NCBI GenBank assembly: GCA_023055355.1
Contig: JALJCS010000001.1
Span: 80,144,881 to 80,208,880 of the forward strand
Direction of reading: 5' to 3'
Length of the DNA: 64,000 bases
Source of the DNA: Agelaius tricolor
Lineage: Eukaryota; Chordata; Aves; Passeriformes; Icteridae
Positions within the stretch are counted from its first letter, which is position 1. Every line of letters begins with the position of its first letter. The translations under genes were made by a program, and so were the position numbers. Of the stretch, positions 24,001-37,935 are shown piece after piece. Under the pieces are notes generated by a model. That model saw nothing but the letters and a program-made list of their open reading frames with translations, searched no databases and was not told the DNA's origin.

Positions 24001-27000
24001 AATCACTTCTAACCCAAAGATTCCTGAAATACATGGACACTTTGAAAAGAAAATGTGAAGTCAGAATTGGAGAGCTAATATATGCCTCATTAAATGAATA
24101 TTTTTTAATATTTCTTTATTCAACCTAATTTTCAAGTCAAATTCTAGCACATACATTCAGTTTTTTCCTAAATTTAATATGATAACAAGAAAGTACTCAG
24201 GTTATTGTAAAAAAGCTAACAGTACTCAGGAATAAAGTATCTGTCCATCATCCCTATGGTTTTGTATGTGCTTAGAGAAGGAAGAAAATCCTTGAAGAAA
24301 TTAATATTGTGGTGAGTAAGCTTCACCTAAACCCCCGTCTGATTAAAGACATTTAACAGCCATCTAGCTGGACATGCTTCAACATTTCCACAAGTTCAAG
24401 TACTGAAAAAATTCATTCCCTTCTGTAATTTCAAGGGGAGTGTCCCGCCAAGATGTTTGACTCAAGCTGCTGTGAATATTGGAGGACCAATTTTAAATTT
24501 ACTGCCACAATCCAGTGCTACATATATAAAAAAGGAGAGAAATCTGAGGCAGCCTTCCACTGTTTCTGCAAGTCGTTATTATTTTGTACATTCACATTGC
24601 TTAACAAAAAGATGCAAGAGTTTATGTCTTATATTACAATAGAATTATAATCTATCCCTTTGGCATACTCTTACACTTGACAGTCCATAATGAGCAAATT
24701 AGTAGGTAAAATTTGCATAAATTATATTATTCCTGTTTTTACAGGTCTGTATGAGATTTCTCAACTCACAGAAAAGAGTAAATCTCCTCTCCTTTCAGGG
24801 GGTGTATCTTCAGATGCTGCAACAACTACCACTGTCATGGTCATCATTTAGGTGGAGCTGTAATTTAAATGACTAGGAATATATAAATAACACTGGGATT
24901 CAAACCTAGATTGTGACTGTTCTCTCAGTTCAGCACCTTCATCACTCCAGGCCAGGAGATCCTGGAGAAGTCCCTTGTACAGCCAACATCCAGGATGTGG
25001 TGCAGGGCTATGAATCAATAACACCTTCAGCTACCAAATGGTCATGTTGCCATGGTCATCCTTACAGGCAGATGACCCACCCTGTAAAAATATTTTAGGT
25101 GTATCTCTTTGCCTTTTGGTGGCTGTTAAAATAATTTCTACATAAAGCTGATTTTAAATATGCTGCATACATGCAAACTGTTGTTTAAGGAAACAAAACA
25201 GCCATCAGCAGCAATATTATAGACTGAGTCATTCAAAAATTAGTATTTCCTCTCCCAGGGGTATATCAGTCATCTCAGATCTGTGTTTCAGTCTGGTCAC
25301 ACTCCTCATCCTTCTAACAGCAGCCTTGGTGGACATTTGCCAGAACCTCTTCCCTAGTGTGTCTTTCCAGAGGCTTTCCAGAGATTTTGCCTCCCTTTCT
25401 CCTCCAGCCCTCATCCCAGATTTGTGGGGAGCTCCATCTGAAGGCTGTGCCCCCATCCTGCTCCAATCCCCTTGGCTGTGATGGAGGCACCAGCAGCTCA
25501 ACCATCTCCATGTCCATGGGCTGCTCATCTGGGAGGAAAGTTTATTGCAGCTCCATTAGTGCCCTCACCAGAAGGAGAGTTTGCTGCCATTACTCAAGGA
25601 CCTGTCCAATACAGAACCACTAAACCTTTGCAGTGGAAACACAAGCATCTACTGACAGCAAGATTTTGCTGCTTGCACAGCCATGAATGGACCACTTTAG
25701 TCATGTCCTTCCTCTTGATGCAGGTAAACAAACCACAAGCACCTGTCAGAAAACATTTCCCCCCTGTCACATGTCCCATCTAAATCTACACCCTGAATTT
25801 TTTGTGGATGTGCAGTGCAGGAGAATCTGAGGTAAGTTCAAAATGGGAATGTGGTTTTTGGGTTTTGTTCAAGCTCTGCTGTCCTTTATTAAAGGTATGC
25901 TCAGGATGACATTAGAGAGGGAATCAAATTGCATCAAGTTGCATAGCATAGTCATACTTTGCAGAAGGGATTTTGATTGATCCTGCACTCCTGAGAATGA
26001 CTTAAAATATAGACCAGGTACCACCTTACTGGGAAATATTATCAAGAAAGAATACCCTCCCAAAAGAGGACAATTATTTTTAAATTATTTGAAATATTGG
26101 ATAAGTGAATTTTTACAACTGGAAACCTAAGTAATGCATTTGTGAAAGTAATGCTGAAATGCATCAATGGGCAAGCCTGGCAAAAGCATTCCTTTACATC
26201 CTGGAGTCTTCCATCTCCTTAAAGATAAGCAGTTGCTTCCTGGCTGCTGCATGTACCATGCAGCCACTTGCTGATGATATCAGAGTGACAGATGTCTTGG
26301 TCCAGACCGGGGGTTCCATGTGGAAATCGGCTTTCCTGTCTGCTCAGAGGAACCTGTGGAGCCCAGCCAGACACAGATCACATGGCAAGGACAATGTTCA
26401 GTTTCCTCACAGCAAAAGAGCTACTAATGGGAGCATGTGAAAACTATTGTACAACATACTGGGCAGCACACACAACTTGGTAGGTGCCACTGAGTCTGTG
26501 TGAGACTCCTCTGTAAAGTTTCCAGTTACCTTAAGTTCTCTGTTTGTGGAGTTAGACACACCACCCCCAACAGCTCCACGCTCTGCTATTTCCCATTAAT
26601 ATTTCCAGAGCTCATACATCATGATCACAAACTTTGGGTCCTCCTTTGTCCATTCACCCTATTTATTCTGAAGATCTATCTTAAAATGGTCTTCCATTCT
26701 TATTTATAGGTGATGCCAAAACCCAGTTCATCAGCACACTGCACTTTGTGTGGAGACCACTATTGCCAACACTTCTGGGAGTTTTTCCACAGGGACAGGC
26801 CCAGGAAAACTCCTCTAGGAAATTCCTGCTGCCAAAGCTTTCATCCTCACAGCATCCTCCCTCCCTGTAAGCCAGTTCCTCACAGGCAGGGCAGTTGCTA
26901 AAGCAGCAGCAGTTCTGCCTGCCTGTCATTCCTCCCTGCAATACCACCTCATGTATGCTCGGTGCAGGGGCACTTTGCCCTGCTCACCAGGTACAGGTAG

Positions 27001-29920
27001 CAGAATCCACCCTTACTTTATGCCTTATTCTATCCATTCTCCTTTGTTTCAAAAGTTGTCTTCAAGTCTTTTAGGCTGTTGAAGTCAGACTAATGAAACC
27101 TATTCTACTAGCACTCACCAGCCTCAAAAAATTATGTAATGAACGCTTAGGAAACCATCATACATTTCCATCGAGGATGAGGAATCCGTATCAACAGAAA
27201 ATAGCTTTAATCTACAACTTTGTTTTGCCCACTGCACACAAGAAAGAGGGGCTAACAGCAGAATAGTTGTAAAGAGAGGTTAACTGGTATGAGCAGGAGA
27301 TTACAATTTGTCATGAAGAGTGAAAAAGGATGGTTCATTTTGCTCACCCTGAGCTGAAAAGAAATGTGATTTCACTTTCTAAATAAATACATTACAAAAC
27401 AAGGCATAAACAGAAGGAAAGTATTTTATACTGTAAATGTGGCACAAGTGATTACCAGTCCTGGAGACAGGGTAGCCAAGCTAAGGAGTATCCATCTCCA
27501 TATAAAGCAATCAATGTACTTAATAATGAGACACTAATCTGCTATAGGAAGAAACCCAACTCAGTGCTACTGAAGTTGGAAACAAGCTTTCAGAAAATGT
27601 AGTTCCAAGCTTCTAAAATGGGAGTTTTCCCACCTCCCAAGGAGCATTCTGTCTACCCACCTCTGAACTCTCCAAGTCCCTCTGTTTGAGCATGGGACCC
27701 TGGGGAGTGAGGAAACAGCAGCACTAAATTCTGCATCCAGTGCTGCCTGCCTCTGCTGGAAGCAGCAGCAGCCCTGGGGTTTTCACTTACTCAGTAAAGC
27801 AAGTTCAGCCCCCTGGTCAGCGAAATGTGCACACACACACAGAGGAATCATCCTATTCCTGGGCTGTCCAGCTCCCTCCATTCACCTCTCTTGGCTGTAG
27901 TTCCTAAGGGCTACCTCCTCTCTTCCCTCCCTCTGGTAGCACTGCTCATTTCCCTCACTTTTCTTCTTTCCATGGCCTCCGCAGTGTGCTTCTGTCTACA
28001 CCCTGTGATGTGCTGATTTGGGGGACAGGGCACCCCCTCTTTCCTGCCCCATGCCAGGTTCCTGCTCCCTCACTACACTGTGCCTTCCTGCAGCTCCAGT
28101 ATACCAGCAGAAGCTGAGAAGTTCCCCTGCCAAGGGAGCCTCTGCTGCAAGAACATCGTCCCAGAGCAGAAAGCAAGGCTGCAATCAGCTCACTGTTAAA
28201 CTGCAGTTTTTGCCTGGGAAAGCCATTCAAACATCAAAAACAACAAAGAGATTGCCTGGATACTGTGCTATTTTTGCAGTCACCTTTTGAGTCCAGGCTC
28301 ACACTGAGCCCATTATTCGTGTTCTGTCCTCACTCATTAACAATGATACTCCATCCCTGACCTCTCCACTGTTTCCTGTTGTGTACCTGTAGCCATCACA
28401 TTTCCTCTCAGGCAATCTTATTTAAGCTCAAGATGTTGTGATCAATCCTGGATTTCTCAGCTTTTCCACCCAGGCTTAATTTTCAGACAATTTTGTGGGC
28501 CTGCTGCATGTTGAATTCCCTCCAATTTTCTCTACTGGAGACAACAGAATTGTTTATCAAGGTGGACAGCAGTGCTGTGCTTTCACACATGCTAAACCCC
28601 AATCCCCCCTTAAAACAAACAATTTGGCAGCATGGGTGCATATGTTTGCTTTGGATCTATCTTTCACTCCCAGTCTCAATCTCTGATGCCTCCTTCCCCA
28701 TCTCTATCTCAATTTCTCCTAATAAGTAGTTCTTGCGCATAAAATTTGCTCAGAATAATTATTTGCACAAGTTGTCTGATTATGTCATTTGAAGGCTTGT
28801 TTTGATGGCCTGTCAGATGTATCAAGATGACCTCGAATGAGGGTAGCATGTGTAAAAATGTAGAAATTACCATTGCAATGGGGTGTGAGGATAAGTGCTC
28901 CTGCAGCCTCAGCCAATAAATCCTAACAGTCAAGCCCCACCAGAGATGTGAATACCTCTCCTTGCTCTGCACTCCAGGGAAGAATACTTTCCCTGGTAAA
29001 GAAAATGCCACAGACACTATTGATTAGCTGGAACAAAGAAAGATGAGAGCTAAAACTAAAGAAGGCAGAGCTTCCTAAACATTTCCAAATCATCCCCCAC
29101 ATCACAGGGTCTGTCTTCCACATCCCTCCAACCCTGGTGTTGTACAAGCAGCATCTGGGCTAGGAGCAGTCTGGTGAGGCTGCTGGACAAGGCAGTGCCC
29201 CAGACCAAAGTAGCAGGCATGAACTCACCAAGGAGGCACCAGTAAGTGCTGTTTCTCTAGTTTTCATTTTTCTTTCAGACTCCTTAAATTTCATTTTATC
29301 CCATCATCTGTAAAACCACAATAAAACCTGTAACAAAAGTAAAGGAAGGGAACTTCAAAACAAAAAGTACATACAGCAACATACCTTCCTTAAAGAGAGA
29401 AAAACTACCAAAAGAGCATTTAAATTATCTATTTCATACTTTATTTTTGCATTTATACCACATCTCAGCTGTTGGATCACAAAGAAAATTCAGAGGAATG
29501 TAATCCTGGTGTTGTAAATTAGACGTCTCTGGGATGTCAATAACTCTAGTATAACCTCTGCCGGTTCTCTCAACAGCTTTAGTCTTCACAGATGAAGGGG
29601 TTGACCTGGTAATTCCTAGCAGGAAGAAGCTTCCCTCTGCTTTCACTGATCACTGCAGGAGACAATAACTCACAATAAAGCTTTCAGCCCAGCAAGATTT
29701 CTCTCTTCCCTCCCTGCTTTTATATTTGTACATTCAGACATGATCTCTGCAAGTGCTCAGTCTGCATGCTGTGTATTCCAAAGGAAATAGGTTTCCACAC
29801 ATGTGAAAGGAGACACACAGGTAGATTTCTCTCAGGGGATGCTGAATTGCACCTTCCCTTTCAATGTGTTAAGGCATCTGCAAGATACATTCAGCTCCTG
29901 GAGCCAGTGGGAAATTTCAG
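21053..29920. other. Non-coding DNA, no gene seen
   Basis: Mostly unique-looking sequence. A GC-richer, CpG-poor block lies around 22930-23570 and another around 27640-28060. These blocks generate many overlapping frames on both strands, none with recognisable content. Small details: an 11-bp direct repeat (TGCCAGACCAG) at a 13-bp spacing from 22521. I recognise no mobile element, RNA gene or exon. Confidence 0.5.
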
Positions 29921-30196
29921 ACTCACAAAATGGATGAGGCTGGAATGGTCCTCAGCCCCTTGTAGCTGGGTTTCTCCTGGAGGACACCTCATCCAACCTC
30001 ACCTTTTCAGAGCAGGATACTCAGGACTATACCTGGTCAGGTTTTGGCATCTCCACCAGCAGGGATTCCACAGCCTCTCTGGGTGACCTGTGCCAGAGTT
30101 TCACCATCCTCACAAGAGAAAAAAGTGTTTTCAGATGGAATTCCATGGGGTTTAACTTGGGCCCAGTACTTCCTGCACTGTCAGCATCTGGCTCTC
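29921..30196 (-). mobile_element. CR1 LINE, minus-strand 3' fragment
   Basis: Read on the plus strand this begins with the reverse complement of a CR1 3' end (CTCACAAAATGGATGAGGCT, with GGAATGGTCCTCAGCCCC), then CACCTCATCCAACCTCACC, the ATCTCCACCAGCAGGGATTC region, CCACAGCCTCTCTGGGTGAC near 30069, and the TTTAACTTGGGCCCAGT...CTGCACTGTCAGCATCTGGC stretch near 30148-30196. The order matches a minus-sense copy of a CR1 subfamily distinct from those at 19163 and 55478. Divergence is considerable, so the copy is old. Only the 3' untranslated and extreme end of the element is retained. Confidence 0.82.
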
Positions 30197-33100
30197 TCTT
30201 CCTTACTCCCCTCTCACTTCCTTACTCACTTCTCTCTTCCTTTCCATCAGGTCTTTATACACACGAAAATCCAAAAGAACCACCAGCAACTTTAGCCCCC
30301 AAATTCAGCATCAGGCAAGTGTTTTCTCCTCTGAGAGTGCTTTAGGGCCCAAAAGGCTCACAGGGGATTTCACAGTGAATGGCAATGCCCTGAATCCTTT
30401 GCGCTGGAAGCCTGGAGAAGATTTGCTTCTGAGTTTTTGAAGGCAATATAACTTGGAAGAGTGGTGGTGTATAATATCAGTTCCAAATATTTCTTTGGGA
30501 ACACCTGAAAAGGACATATCTGAAAATGAATTTAACTCTGGCTTCTAACCTGTGCTTATTTTTAGCAAAGTGTAGGTGTGACAATAATAAAGATAGTGAT
30601 GTCTTAAAAGAAATTACGAAGCATGACATTTATTTTCACCCTTCTTCAAAATCCTTTTTTATTGATCTGACTTGTACAATTTATAACCATGGCTGTATAA
30701 AGATAAGAAAAGGGACTGGGCATGCCTAGAAGTGAACTGTGAAAATCCTTTAAATGCTGCAGAGCTGAAAGGTAGCTTTAACCACTGAAGTGATCTACGA
30801 TGATATTATCTGCTGAACAATTTCCAACTAATCCCATACTAATAATATGTGCTGATCATCTGTGAGCCAGAGATAGTGTGCAGGACAGAAGCCTTCAAAA
30901 AAGAAAATTAGAAATTTCTATATGATGTTATTCAGTTCAGTAGCTTCATAGTAAAGCAGACAAAATCAATATAATAAATACGAGTGCTTTACTGAGGTCA
31001 AATGTGGGATAAATAGTTTAAATATTTGACCAAAGGAAAACATTGTCTCTTCAGATAAGTAAGGGAGTAGATTCTAAGAAATACAAATCATGTTTCCAAT
31101 TTGAAGTTTACTTTATTTTACATTTCTTTTGTCAGATGGACTTTGTGTCTGCATAGAAAGGAAGCACAAATTCTGCAGCTGGGAATCAACTCTAATTTGC
31201 AATGTTCAACAAAGCTTCAGTGGTAAGAAATGCCTTTACCTAGAACAGTTATAGTCCTAGCATGGACCCATATTATGTCCATGCTTGGTGCCAAGCCAAA
31301 GGACTTGTTACCATCTACAGGATGGGATTTCCTTCTCTATGCAAGAAAAATTCAGATTAGACAAAGTTTGCTCTAACTATGCTACTAATATCTTGTTATC
31401 TCTTCCCAGCACAGTGCTCCAGAATATTTTTGGTTGGTGCAAGGCAAGTTCTCCATAAACACCTTTCCCTGAATATTTTCGTGAAAATGCTGTCAATTTA
31501 TTCATGACACCATCATCCCAGACGTTCCATGGTGTAACAGTTTATACTGGTATATGCAACAGCACAGGAAAGCTGCAAGATCATAAAGAGTTGAGACAAC
31601 CCAAATAAAGAGGAATGATGCTGAAGGATCACAACAAATCTCTGATGCTGTTCTGTACCTCAGTAGAAAATCTGGATAGATTTATTCAGCTGGTTTATAG
31701 TAGTAAGGCTAAGGATGGCTTTCATCAGTGTCTACAGCGCAGCTCAGTTTTGTTGTAGCCACAACTGAGACAGAATTTCATTCTGCAATATTCACTGAAT
31801 GGAAAACAAAACAAGCAAAACACAATAACTGCCCCCGCACCAAACCCTAATGCCTCATGCTGCAGGTACCTCAGGGCACCTGAGCACCCTCCTGCAAGGC
31901 TCTGGGCTGAAGGTGAAGTGCTGTTCACCTTCTTCCTCCAACCCAGAGAGCTTCCAGCCAGGGCATTGTCACTGGTGACAGCCTCATCTGTTGAAGAAAG
32001 GGAAATTTCTGGGGCTAGTTTAGGACAAAATGAAGCCTTTATCAAAGCACCAACTCCACAGCCAGCACTGCCTGTGAGAGCGTTTCCAACAGCCTCACAC
32101 TATGTATGCAACACATACATGCAAAACTCCTACTCTCTAAGTAACTTGCCTTAGAAAAGAACAGAAGAACCACTGAAGTGTGATACATATAAGTCACATC
32201 ACTTAGCAGAATCCCAAGTAGCACATGGTGGTTATAAGAAGCTGCAGCAAATGAAAGTGTCTAGAGCAGAATGAGAATATGTGCTATGGCTAGTAATATA
32301 TGCAGCACAAACGTTTTTAGAAAGAACCATCTGAGTGGTGTGTGTTACCACATTGCCACTACCACCACTCTTCCTTTTGAAAATTTGGGGGTCTTGATAA
32401 CATTGCGGGGGAGGGAAAACAAAACCAGGAGATTTTCTGGTTTTTTTCAGCACCTACCTATTGTACAGGTCAGATCAATAGAATTTTCAGAAAACTAAAT
32501 TGTAATAGAAACAGTTTTCATGCAATGAGTTTCAGTGAGCTCAGTAACTCTCACTACGATTGCTTTAAGTACAAAAAAGACAAACCAAAACAAAACAAAA
32601 CCAGCTTCCTTCTCCCTACCTTTAGCCATTTACAGCCAAATTTTCATGAGCATGACAACCTCTGACCCCATACTTACCCCTTTTAGGACATTGCATTTTT
32701 CTGCTGTTTTCATCAAATTCCTTTATTGTTTTCTTCTATTTCCCCTTCTCTCTATATATATATATTAATTAGATCATGTTTAATTTAAAAAGCTATTTTT
32801 TACTCTTTCAAATTTCCCAGAAAGAAGAAAAATTGTTTTAGCATTTCACAAGGAAAATTTTCAAAAGAAAAGTTTTTTTTGAGAGGGAACTTCTTAATTT
32901 TTGACATCACCTGGGCTGCTCCACTTTCAGCTTTCCCCTCCTATGTTGCATGAACAGGGTGAATTTTTCCAGGGTTCATGGTCCTTACCTATTGATTTTT
33001 CAGATTTCTGAGATTATAACAAGCAAATTTGCAGTTAATGGGGTCATGCTAACAATTGTATCTTAAAACAAACAGCATGGTTGGTTGATGTTTGAACAGC

Positions 33101-36100
33101 AGTCAAGTTTACTGAAGCAAAAATATTTCTTTATTTATGCTTTCCAACACTTGTTGCAACTTCTCAGGGTGAAATGCAAGGGGCATTGAGGAGTACAGTA
33201 ATCGATGGTGCAGAGGGGATGAAAAATTCTAGCCAATATATGAAGCAGGACTGAGCAGACAAGAATCCAAAAGAAGTTAGGATAATACCTCTGGGGAAAA
33301 AAAAAAGAGGAAAATACCCACTGGATTTTAATCTAATTAATGTGAAGAGAAATCGATAATCCTACATTTTAAATAAATTAAAAAAAAAAAAAGGTGGGCA
33401 GCAGGAGAGGTTTTAATTAGGCATGTATCTTTTGTCTACTTAGGCACAGAGTTTTGTTTGGAGTGCTCTTCATTAAGTGCCAGGGCTCACAGAAACAAGC
33501 AGTGCCAAGGCTGCTGCTTTTTGAGTCATAGGTCAAAGAGCTAAAGGGAATGGCAGGGCAATTTTTCAACGAGAAGGAAATATTGGCCCAAAATTAAGTC
33601 ACAATGAGTTACAGCTGGTGGGAGGAATTTGGAGACGTGCCAAAGTGATTTTTGTCACTCTTGGTTAACTTACTGGTAGCTTTAGTGCTCGGGAAACAGG
33701 AAGAATAGTGACAGAAACAAACAATGTGCAGTAGTGGCACCCACGCTGCCCCTGTTGTGCTCACCCACCTGGGAGCCAGCGCAGGCACTCACAGTGTAAG
33801 TCAGAGCAAATTTATTGCTTAATAAAGTTTGATCTCCCAGTGAAAACTTCAATTTCACCTCTGTTTACTTGGAAGCTGCTAGAGAATTATCCCTCTCAAT
33901 ATCTGTCAGGCAAAGAGCACATCCCACCCCTGTGCTGAGAGCATGAAACTCCCCTTTGATTGAAACATCTACACCCTGAATAATGCAGGTTTGACAATAG
34001 CAGTACTGTAGTCATTACTTGGGTGGCAACCAAATATTTCCCCTCCTTTCCCTTATTTTTCAAGCCTCTAAGCTTTGGTGACATCACACAATTAATTTAC
34101 ACTAGTCACTCCTGCCCCAGAGAAATACAGTTTGAGGCTTTTTATTTCTACATTAGTAAACCACATCCCTGATTTTTGATAACTTGCTTTGTAGCAGGAT
34201 AATCTGTGTTCACTGATCCCAGGGCAGCAGAAATTCCTGCTCTGTTTTAATCACCTGGACTGAGCCAGCACATCATGAGAAGATGAATTTGTACATATTT
34301 TAGAGATATTGGGAGTAGCTAAACTCCTAGCACAGGTGGAGGCTTGCTGGCACAACCAAGAGGAGAAAGCTGTGGCTGCCATCACAGCAGGCAGACACAG
34401 GTTATTTCTGTGTACCAGCAAACTCAGGCCTTGCTTAACTGGTTCAGCTACAGCAATTCTGTAAATTGTAATTGAGGAGATTGAAACCAGATATTAGTTG
34501 CCAATTTTTATCTCTCTTCAGGGCCTCTCAATTGCCTCCTTTTCCAGTTTCATGTCACAGAACTATTTCCAAAAGCTCAGTATTTTCAGAAGTTGACTTG
34601 CAGCTTAACTTAGAATATCAGCTCTGAGGCCAGCACAGCCACGCCAATGTCCACACTTAGTGGTATTTAGTTGACTCAGTTCACTGAGAACAGTTCTGAT
34701 TCCTCCTGGCTGGTAATTACAGCACCTCTGATATGAACCTGGTGTGCTTCAGTGTGCTGATTAGCACTTGGACTCACTTTAGGCTCGTCCACACTAAGCT
34801 TGCCCTGTTTACAGCAACTTACACTGAGATTACTCAGTAATTGCACTTGTGGGAACTGTAGCAACCGTGTTAGAGCTCAGTATGTTGTCTGCATCACCAC
34901 TGACCACATTCAAAGTTAACTCAAGCAATCTCCAAGGAAATCTCCTCGTCAGCTATCTGCGGTCAGAACAACAACTATAAATATGTCTTGAAAAAAAATG
35001 CACAGCTCCTTCTCCGTACATACACAACTCAAAAATGAATGTGAATCAACACAGCCCAAATTGCAACTTTGAGAAAATTCAGCTAAATAATGTGCATGCT
35101 AAAATGATGTGGAAGAGGGGACCCTCACGAAGAAGTTTGGTGCAACACAAAACCTGAGACACATCAACAGAAGGGCTCAGCGCTCATACTCTCTAGAAAG
35201 GACAAAAATAAACACTAGAAGAACCAGAAGGGGAAAAAATGGCATAAGTGTAAAATTTCCATGGTACAGTCCAAAGAAATTGATGAAGACAAGAATGTCT
35301 TACAGCTCATTAAAATAAAAGCCAAATTAACTGCTTGTCCTCATGATTTCTTACTTGAAAGGCACAATAAAATAAGGTATCATGAAAAACTAAAGGGTTG
35401 ACTGCAGTGGAGCCAGGCAAAGAATATTTTTTAATGGGAGCATAGGGAGGGTAGGAGAAAGAGGGAACAAATTAAGACCATGGCTGTCTCCCTGGACTGC
35501 ACAGCATGTGACACCATCTGATAAACTGAGCTGGAATTCAAGATGTATCAATATGGCATCAACAAGGGCCAGTGAGGATATTTTCAGAGGACACTGGCCC
35601 ACAAAATGAGTGTCAAGGAATTCCAGAATAGCAGACTCCCACCAGCCTTCATGCTGGCACTTGCTGGATTTCATACTTTATTTCTCAATGACCTACAGGT
35701 CATCCTTTCCAAATGGCTTATATATGCTGAGAACATCTGCCAGGACTCCAACTCTATGGGGATAGTCCTAGCAGCAAGTTGACCACCATGTGTCTTTGCT
35801 GGAAGGAACAGGACTGAAGCCATGTATGAGAAATTTGTCAATATGTTCCCATTCACATCACACACACAACTAATCTGCTTTAATGTCTTTTTGGTAAGCC
35901 ACCCAACCAAAGCAGTTCTTACAAGTCTCACTGACCCTCATATCAACTAATTTAGAAGATGTAGGAACAATCTTTTAAACTGGACTAGTAAAATTCAACT
36001 GGCTAAACTGAAGCCTGTTTGCAGTCTGCTTTTTATTTCCTGGGGGATGTACTGTTTCATACGTGGTAAGGTTGAACACACACTGAAGTGCATGTTCCTT

Positions 36101-37456
36101 ATCTGGGAGAAGAGCAGCAGCCTGCTGACAGGGGAACAGCAGAGGTCCCCTGCCACAGACAGGGTTTTCAACACACCACCACCACACAAACATCTAGCTG
36201 GATTGCCATGACCACCAGCTCATCACCATAGGAAAACCTGGAACATGCCTCAGGGCAAAGCTACTGATATCAGGGAAGCTGCTGTAGGCATTCTGGATTG
36301 GCTTATCTTCCAATTATAGACTCCCTGCAGCTTTTCTAAAGTTAAACACCATAAATGAAAGGCCCTTGGCAAGATCAGAGTAATTTAGTTATTAATTTTT
36401 TGCTTCTATGCTTGTCTTGCTTATTTTTATGGGTGATATTTAATCTTCATCTTTCCTACGCTATCTTACCAAGGCTTGCAAAATTTTGCCCATTCTCTTC
36501 ATTTTTCCAGATGAAAGAGGGTGCCCTTTGCTTCCCTCTTCCCTGCCATTATTTCCTGTTTCTGCATGATCTGCAGATGCTTATAGTGAATCTAGAGCAG
36601 ATCCATAAGAAGGTAATTTTGTGGAGCAGAAGTCCTATAGTTAGCAAAAGCTGGTAGACAAGGCTACTTTCAAGAAATAGAAAAACTATAGTTTAGTTTT
36701 GATTGTTTCTGCTTATCTTCCGTCAAACACTGTTATCTGATATAAAAAATAACCTCTCCTCCCTCTGGCCAGCTTGATTTGTAGTGATGGAAGATGGGGA
36801 AGAATTCAATCCTTCCCTCAGAGTAATTGTCAATAAGTCCCAGCTGGCCCTGCTCCAGCTAATTCAAGGAGTCCTAGGAAAAGCATCAACTAGGCAAGAG
36901 TGACAGAAGCAGGATATTTCACATCCCTGTTTTAAAAACTCTCAGTAGTAACCTAACACTCCTTCAAGGGAAGAGCAGCAGCAGGAGCAGGTTGGAGCCT
37001 GGGGTAGAGGGAGGCCTCTGAAAGTCCAGAGAGCTGAGATAAACACACCCAACCACAAGCCTCTGCTTTCTATCAAAGTACTGATTTCTTGTGTACATCT
37101 GCCCCCATCTTCCTCTCAGTCATTTTTATAGATGTACCTGAAAAAGGAGGCAAGTGGTGTAAGATGAAGTGGGATACAAGCCTGGCTTCCAAAGACTTGC
37201 TTATCCATGTTGCAATCTCTCCATTGCAGGATTTCTGGCAGAAGTGGAGTTCTGCAGCAGGATTTCCATGCTTAGAGCCATTTGCATATGTTTATTGTGA
37301 AGACTGAAGAAGGCAGGCAGTATGAGTTGTCATCCTTATCTGACTGAAATCACTTGTTTGGTTTGTTTATTGTTTTGTTTTTAACTGTGATGTAGGATGA
37401 CTTCAGGAAGTAGCCTTTATTTGGAAGTGTAAATAAAATTAGCTTATCCAAACTCA
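30197..37456. other. Non-coding DNA, no gene seen
   Basis: Long A+T-leaning stretch with no recognisable mobile element. Visible details are a (TA)6 run at 32753-32764, a 13-A run at 33380-33392, and two adjacent small hairpins: 9-bp arms 31259-31267 and 31277-31285, then CTTGG/CCAAG at 31284-31295. The interval 33300-33720 lacks simple repeats and has homeodomain-like TAATTA sites. A 69-codon basic frame at 35109-35318 is not recognisable and is probably accidental. Confidence 0.5.
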
Positions 37457-37725
37457 GTTTTCTTGTCTTACTCTTTTTATTCATTCTTCATTTCCATGTA
37501 TTTTCTTCTTCATTTGATCTGTGTTCTCCATGTCTACTCTACTCTTTCCTGTACTCATGGCTTTACTCAGGGCTCTTATATTTATTTATCAGCTCTTTCC
37601 TGTTTTTAAAAGGCAATCTCTCTTTTTTTCTCATTCTAGCATTCACACCCACCCTTTCACTTCCACCCCCTAACTGTCACCCATGTCTCTTCATCATTTC
37701 CTTTGCTCTCTTCTTTTTCTTACCT
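37457..37725. repeat. Pyrimidine-rich (CT) low-complexity tract
   Basis: About 270 bases in which the plus strand is strongly biased to C and T, with blocks such as TTTTCTTCTTCATTTG, CTCTCTTTTTTTCTCATTC and CTTTGCTCTCTTCTTTTTC. It is not a tandem repeat with a fixed unit. Such tracts may form unusual DNA structure or serve as polypyrimidine signals if transcribed. The next 210 bases contain an exon-like segment at 37936-38049. Confidence 0.6.
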
Positions 37726-37935
37726 TCATTGATTTCTATAAACTCTACTGAAAAAATAAAGAAAAGAAGGAAAACTGCTGCCCAGCCCAGCAGGGGAGGC
37801 AGAAGTGAGGGGGTAGGGAGGTCTAGTGGCAGGCTGACAGCTCAGGATGGGAGGATGGGCAGAAGTTATTTTTCTGCTGTTAGCAACAGTGCTTTCCTTT
37901 TTCATTTGTGATCACTGTTGTTTTCTGCCTTTCAG

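Noticed and set aside
35109..35318. Small basic protein (69 codons, rich in Arg and Lys)
   Set aside because: Composition follows an A-rich local sequence; no family recognised, no splice or promoter context.
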